Below are positions 40,741 to 44,271 of a stretch of 44,271 nucleotides of DNA, piece after piece. Position 1 is the stretch's first letter, and each line of letters starts with the position of its first letter. A program made the translations under genes and the position numbers. Source of the stretch: Gammaproteobacteria bacterium (lineage in GTDB: Bacteria; Pseudomonadota; Gammaproteobacteria; Pseudomonadales; Pseudohongiellaceae). The notes beneath the pieces were generated by a model. That model saw only the letters and a program-made list of their open reading frames with translations, was not told the origin of the DNA and searched no databases. The DNA is taken from positions 1-44,271 of the forward strand of contig JAURLQ010000074.1 in NCBI GenBank assembly GCA_030831125.1. Reading direction: 5' to 3'.

Positions 40741-42564
40741 ATGCATGATGTAATCGAGCAGGTCACTTCACGGATCACTGAACGCAGCAAAGCGCGCCGG
40801 GCAGCCTACCTGGACAGAATGAACGCCGCTGTCGGCAAAGGCCCGCATCGCGGAAGTCTGGCCTGCGGCAATCTCGCCCATGCCTTTGCAGCCTGTAACC
40901 TGACCGACAAACAGGCATTGGCCGGAACTGAAAAAGCCAACATAGCCATTGTGTCCTCATACAACGACATGTTGTCGGCTCATCAGCCCCTGAAGGATTT
41001 TCCTGATCTCATCAAATCGGCAATCAGCGAAGCTGGCGGTGTAGCCCAGTTTGCTGGTGGTGTTCCTGCCATGTGCGATGGCGTTACCCAGGGTGAGCCT
41101 GGTATGGAGCTTTCGCTTTTCAGTCGCGATGTGATTGCCATGGCAACTGCGGTAGCCCTGAGCCACAACATGTTCGATGGTGCCCTTTATCTTGGCGTAT
41201 GCGACAAGATTGTCCCCGGCCTGCTGATAGGCGCGCTTACCTTCGGACACCTGCCGGCGATCTTCATCCCTGCAGGTCCCATGCCTTCCGGGCTGGCCAA
41301 CAAGGAAAAACAACGCATTCGCCAACTCTATGCCGAAGGCAAGGTTGGCCGGGATGAATTGCTGAAATCGGAATCGGCCTCCTACCACAGTCCCGGTACC
41401 TGTACCTTCTATGGCACTGCCAACAGCAACCAGATGCTGGTTGAAATCATGGGCCTGCATTTGCCCGGCGCTTCTTTCGTCAATCCGAACACTGATCTGC
41501 GCAATGCACTTACCAGCGCTGCCGCCAGGCAGATCCTGAAATTCACAGCCAGCGGCGAAGATTTCCGCCCCATAGGCAAAATCATCAATGAAAAAGCCAT
41601 CGTCAACGGACTTGTCGGCCTGCTCGCTACCGGTGGCTCCACCAACCACTGCCTGCACATGGTTGCCATTGCCCGATCTGCCGGCATTACTGTAACGCTT
41701 GAAGACTTTGACACACTCTCCAAAAGCATACCCCTGTTGACACGCATCTACCCGAACGGCGAAGCCGATGTGAATCATTTCCAGGCAGCGGGTGGTATGT
41801 CGGGCCTGATTGGAACCCTGCTTGATGGTGGTCTGCTCCATGCCGACATCATGACGGTAGCCAACAACAAGGGTCTGCATCAGTACACCCGGGAACCCGT
41901 GCTGCGCGACGGCGAACTGGTATGGCAAGAGGGTCCTTCCGCCTCACTTGATACCAGTGTTTTGCGCCCGGTTTCCGACCCCTTTGCGCCTACCGGAGGA
42001 CTGGTGCTCATGAATGGCAACATCGGCAAAGGTGTGACCAAGGTTTCAGCCGTTCATCCGGACAAGCGAGTCATTGAAGCGCCGGCCATCGTGTTTGATG
42101 AACAGGAAGATATAGTTGCGGCTTTCAAGGCAGGGAAACTGGCAAGGGATTTTATTGCGGTGCTGCGTTATCAGGGGCCACATGCGAATGGTATGCCCGA
42201 ACTGCACAAGCTGACCACGCCTCTCGGCGTCCTGCAGGACAGGGGTTTCAGGGTAGCCCTGGTAACAGACGGACGCATGTCTGGAGCCTCTGGCAAAGTA
42301 CCTGCTGCCATCCACGTCAGCCCCGAAGCAGCGCGGGGTGGTCCCATAGGCAGAATCCACAATGGTGACATCATCCGCCTTGATGCCAACACCGGTACGC
42401 TGCAACTGATGGTGGACGAAGCCACACTGGCATCGCGTATACCTGTGTCAGGCAGCAGTGTTGATCACAGCCATGGTTGTGGTCGTGAACTTTTTGCAGG
42501 ATTTCGCCAGTTGGTGGGTGATGCCACCGATGGTGCTTCCGTTCTTTTTGATGGACACCAATGA
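40741..42564 (+). CDS. edd: Phosphogluconate dehydratase
   Basis: 607 residues, typical of Edd (E. coli 603). IlvD/Edd family blocks are [84 protein letters not shown] and [23 protein letters not shown]. The cysteines in these blocks ligate the catalytic [4Fe-4S] cluster. It turns 6-phosphogluconate into KDPG. The eda start follows its stop by one base, so the two are translated together. Confidence 0.97.
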   Translation: MHDVIEQVTSRITERSKARRAAYLDRMNAAVGKGPHRGSLACGNLAHAFAACNLTDKQALAGTEKANIAIVSSYNDMLSAHQPLKDFPDLIKSAISEAGGVAQFAGGVPAMCDGVTQGEPGMELSLFSRDVIAMATAVALSHNMFDGALYLGVCDKIVPGLLIGALTFGHLPAIFIPAGPMPSGLANKEKQRIRQLYAEGKVGRDELLKSESASYHSPGTCTFYGTANSNQMLVEIMGLHLPGASFVNPNTDLRNALTSAAARQILKFTASGEDFRPIGKIINEKAIVNGLVGLLATGGSTNHCLHMVAIARSAGITVTLEDFDTLSKSIPLLTRIYPNGEADVNHFQAAGGMSGLIGTLLDGGLLHADIMTVANNKGLHQYTREPVLRDGELVWQEGPSASLDTSVLRPVSDPFAPTGGLVLMNGNIGKGVTKVSAVHPDKRVIEAPAIVFDEQEDIVAAFKAGKLARDFIAVLRYQGPHANGMPELHKLTTPLGVLQDRGFRVALVTDGRMSGASGKVPAAIHVSPEAARGGPIGRIHNGDIIRLDANTGTLQLMVDEATLASRIPVSGSSVDHSHGCGRELFAGFRQLVGDATDGASVLFDGHQ

Positions 42565-42565
42565 C

Positions 42566-43198
42566 ATGAGCACAACAATACGCGACATCATGTATACGGC
42601 ACCGGTAATTCCGGTAATTACCCTGGACCGCACTGAAGACGCCCTGCCGCTGGCCGAATGTCTGATCAATGCCGGTCTTGTCGTGCTTGAAATTACCCTG
42701 CGTACACCAGCAGCACTGGAGGCCATTTCGCTCATACGCAAGGCATTTCCCCAGGCAATCACCGGTGCAGGCACAGTCATCAATCCGCAAACACTTGACC
42801 AGGCAATCAATGCAGGGGCCAGCTTCATTGTAAGTCCCGGTGCTACTCCTGCTTTGCTCGATGCCGCCAGTGCCAACGGAATTCCCATACTTCCAGGTGT
42901 AAATACCCCCAGTGAAATCATGGCACTGTTGGACAGGGGTATAACTGCAATGAAATTCTTTCCTGCTGAAGCCGCTGGCGGTATTCCGATGCTCAGCGCC
43001 ATTGCAGGCCCCCTGCCCCAGGCACTGTTCTGTCCGACCGGCGGCATCAAGCCGGGCAATGCCAAAGAGTATCTCGCGCTTGCCAATGTCGCCTGTGTTG
43101 GTGGCACCTGGCTGACCACCAAAGCCCTGATGGCAGAAAAAGACTGGTCGGAAATCGGCAGGCTCGCAGCAGAGGCTGCAGGCTTAGTCAGCAATTAG
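42566..43198 (+). CDS. eda: KDPG aldolase (2-dehydro-3-deoxyphosphogluconate aldolase)
   Basis: 210 residues from the ATG at 42566; the frame runs 36 codons upstream into edd, but the family N-terminus (IMYTAPVIPVITLDRTEDALPLAE) begins here. Active-site regions are VLEITLRTPAALEAI (with the catalytic Glu), GAGTVINPQTLDQA, IVSPGATPALLDAA, and AMKFFPAEAAGG with the Schiff-base Lys. It cleaves KDPG to pyruvate and glyceraldehyde 3-phosphate. It lies between edd and glk. Confidence 0.96.
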   Translation: MSTTIRDIMYTAPVIPVITLDRTEDALPLAECLINAGLVVLEITLRTPAALEAISLIRKAFPQAITGAGTVINPQTLDQAINAGASFIVSPGATPALLDAASANGIPILPGVNTPSEIMALLDRGITAMKFFPAEAAGGIPMLSAIAGPLPQALFCPTGGIKPGNAKEYLALANVACVGGTWLTTKALMAEKDWSEIGRLAAEAAGLVSN

Positions 43199-43241
43199 CT
43201 GATAACATTCCTGGTTAGACAATTTTGGCAAGGATGGATAC

Positions 43242-44237
43242 GTGAACTACCCCGTCAACATCGTCGCTGATATCGGCGGCACCAATGCACGTTTTGCCTG
43301 CATTGCTGAAAACGGCAATGCACTTTATGACTTTCGCAACTATGCCTGTGAAGACTTCCAGCACTTCAGGGAAGTAATACTGGCTTACCTGAATGATTCC
43401 AGCATCAAGCATCCGGGACGGCTTTGCATAGCCGTGGCCGGTGTAGTGGAAAAAGACTGGATAGATCTGCCCAACAATCATTTTGCCTTCAGCCAATTTA
43501 CCCTGCAGAAAGAGCTCGGCCTTGAAATAATTTTTATCAACGACTTCACTGCCCAGCTCAAAAGCATTGGCTCCCTGGTGTCTTCCGAACTGCATTGGCT
43601 GGGCAGGCAAAGACCCAGAGGCAAGTTCATTCACGCTGCGGTGGGACCCGGAACCGGACTGGGTGTGGCCGGACAGACACCTTCGGGAGAAATCATCCCG
43701 TCTGAAGGGGGACACTTTGCCTGGGCACCACTCGACTCACACGAGTACGAACTGCTGAAACTGTGCTGGGAACGCTATCCGAGGGTTTCGGTAGAAAGGC
43801 TGCTTTCAGGCCCTGGTTTGTCATTGCTGTACTGGGCCAACTCCATCCTGCATGGCCAGGAAAGGGAAATGAAAGCTGCTGACATCACCAACAGTGCCCG
43901 TGGTGGCGACGCAATTTGTATGCGAACCGTGCGCGACTTTATCCAGATTCTGGGTTCTGTGGCCGGCGACATAGCCATTGTGATGGGTGCGCTGGATGGC
44001 ATCTACCTGATGGGAGACATGCTGTTGCATCTTAGAGGGCTCTACAGACCTGTGCTGCTGCGCAATCGCTTCAACGACAAGGGCCGTTACGCCGATTACT
44101 GCGCCAGCATTCCCCTTGCAGTGGTCGAAGCATCCAATACAGGCCTGCGAGGCTGCGTGAAAATGCTGCAAGAAACCAAACGTGACCACCTGTTCAACCA
44201 GCAGCTTTTTTACCAGAAGACTGAACAGCCCGGTTGA
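43242..44237 (+). CDS. glk: Glucokinase (Glk family, non-ROK)
   Basis: 331 residues from a GTG at 43242, preceded by AAGGATGG; an ATG just upstream is out of frame and closes at once. The bacterial glucokinase pattern is present: VADIGGTNARFACI, INDFTAQLKSIGSL, VGPGTGLGVAG, PSEGGHFAWAPLDSHEYELL and the late segment GIYLMGDMLLHL. It phosphorylates glucose to glucose-6-phosphate. It is the last gene of the pgl-edd-eda-glk run (43 bp after eda). The 34 bases after its stop hold no visible terminator. Confidence 0.94.
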   Translation: MNYPVNIVADIGGTNARFACIAENGNALYDFRNYACEDFQHFREVILAYLNDSSIKHPGRLCIAVAGVVEKDWIDLPNNHFAFSQFTLQKELGLEIIFINDFTAQLKSIGSLVSSELHWLGRQRPRGKFIHAAVGPGTGLGVAGQTPSGEIIPSEGGHFAWAPLDSHEYELLKLCWERYPRVSVERLLSGPGLSLLYWANSILHGQEREMKAADITNSARGGDAICMRTVRDFIQILGSVAGDIAIVMGALDGIYLMGDMLLHLRGLYRPVLLRNRFNDKGRYADYCASIPLAVVEASNTGLRGCVKMLQETKRDHLFNQQLFYQKTEQPG

Positions 44238-44271
44238 GAATCCGTGTTTCCTTGAAGTCTGCGCAATCTCA

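Noticed and set aside
40957-41928. Long antisense open frame of 323 codons opposite edd
   Set aside because: It lies entirely antisense to a well-identified gene, has no family pattern and reflects codon bias in edd.

Overview
The window looks like chromosome from a free-living, aerobic, probably aquatic gammaproteobacterium. Pointers are the scpB-scpA-trpS-yciO block, yciB, a complete System I cytochrome c maturation operon (ccmABCDEFGHI), a FimV/LysM protein, a large TonB-dependent receptor, and an Entner-Doudoroff gluconate/glucose cluster. The DUF1592/DUF1552 pair is common in Planctomycetes and in some marine gammaproteobacteria (OM182/Pseudohongiella-like or Cellvibrionales-like lineages); that placement is inference from gene content only. 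No tRNA, rRNA, CRISPR array, prophage or intact insertion sequence was found.

Layout. 1-3320 (minus): chromosome segregation (scpB, scpA), trpS with a four-Cys motif, yciO. 3321-3959: repeat-rich noncoding DNA with a MITE-like element. 3960-6057: yciB, a periplasmic cyclophilin and a hemD-family gene. 6058-6411: a dense regulatory region (a CRP-like site and six TGTTACC-type heptamers) in front of an unrecognised 36-residue membrane peptide gene. 6715-8350: moaA-moaB (molybdopterin). 8478-10226: a FimV-like gene cut by one in-frame stop. 10245-13277: an NTF2/SnoaL-like protein, a LigJ-type 4-oxalomesaconate hydratase, and a response regulator fused to a cyclase domain lacking its catalytic residues. 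13386-15864: modABC molybdate importer.

15875-22861 (minus) is the most unusual block. It is a tightly spaced run of a metallo-beta-lactamase-fold protein with a reduced metal site, a DUF1592-type cytochrome-like protein, a Tat-exported DUF1552 protein, an exported ankyrin-repeat protein and a prolyl-hydroxylase-like 2OG-Fe(II) oxygenase. The first four carry export signals, so this looks like an uncharacterised cell-envelope system. 22862-23500 holds two large imperfect palindromes that share a core in opposite orientation.

23501-32413 (minus): dcd, the nine ccm genes and an MFS exporter, closely spaced. The Ccm proteins would supply covalent haem to the class I cytochrome c at 32787 (which has a CRP-like site in its leader) and to the CXXCH motifs of the DUF1592 protein. 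33251-37520: a small periplasmic protein and a 1178-residue TonB-dependent receptor. 37963-44237: a GntP-type permease, gluconokinase, 6-phosphogluconolactonase, Edd, Eda and Glk, a route from gluconate or glucose into the Entner-Doudoroff pathway.
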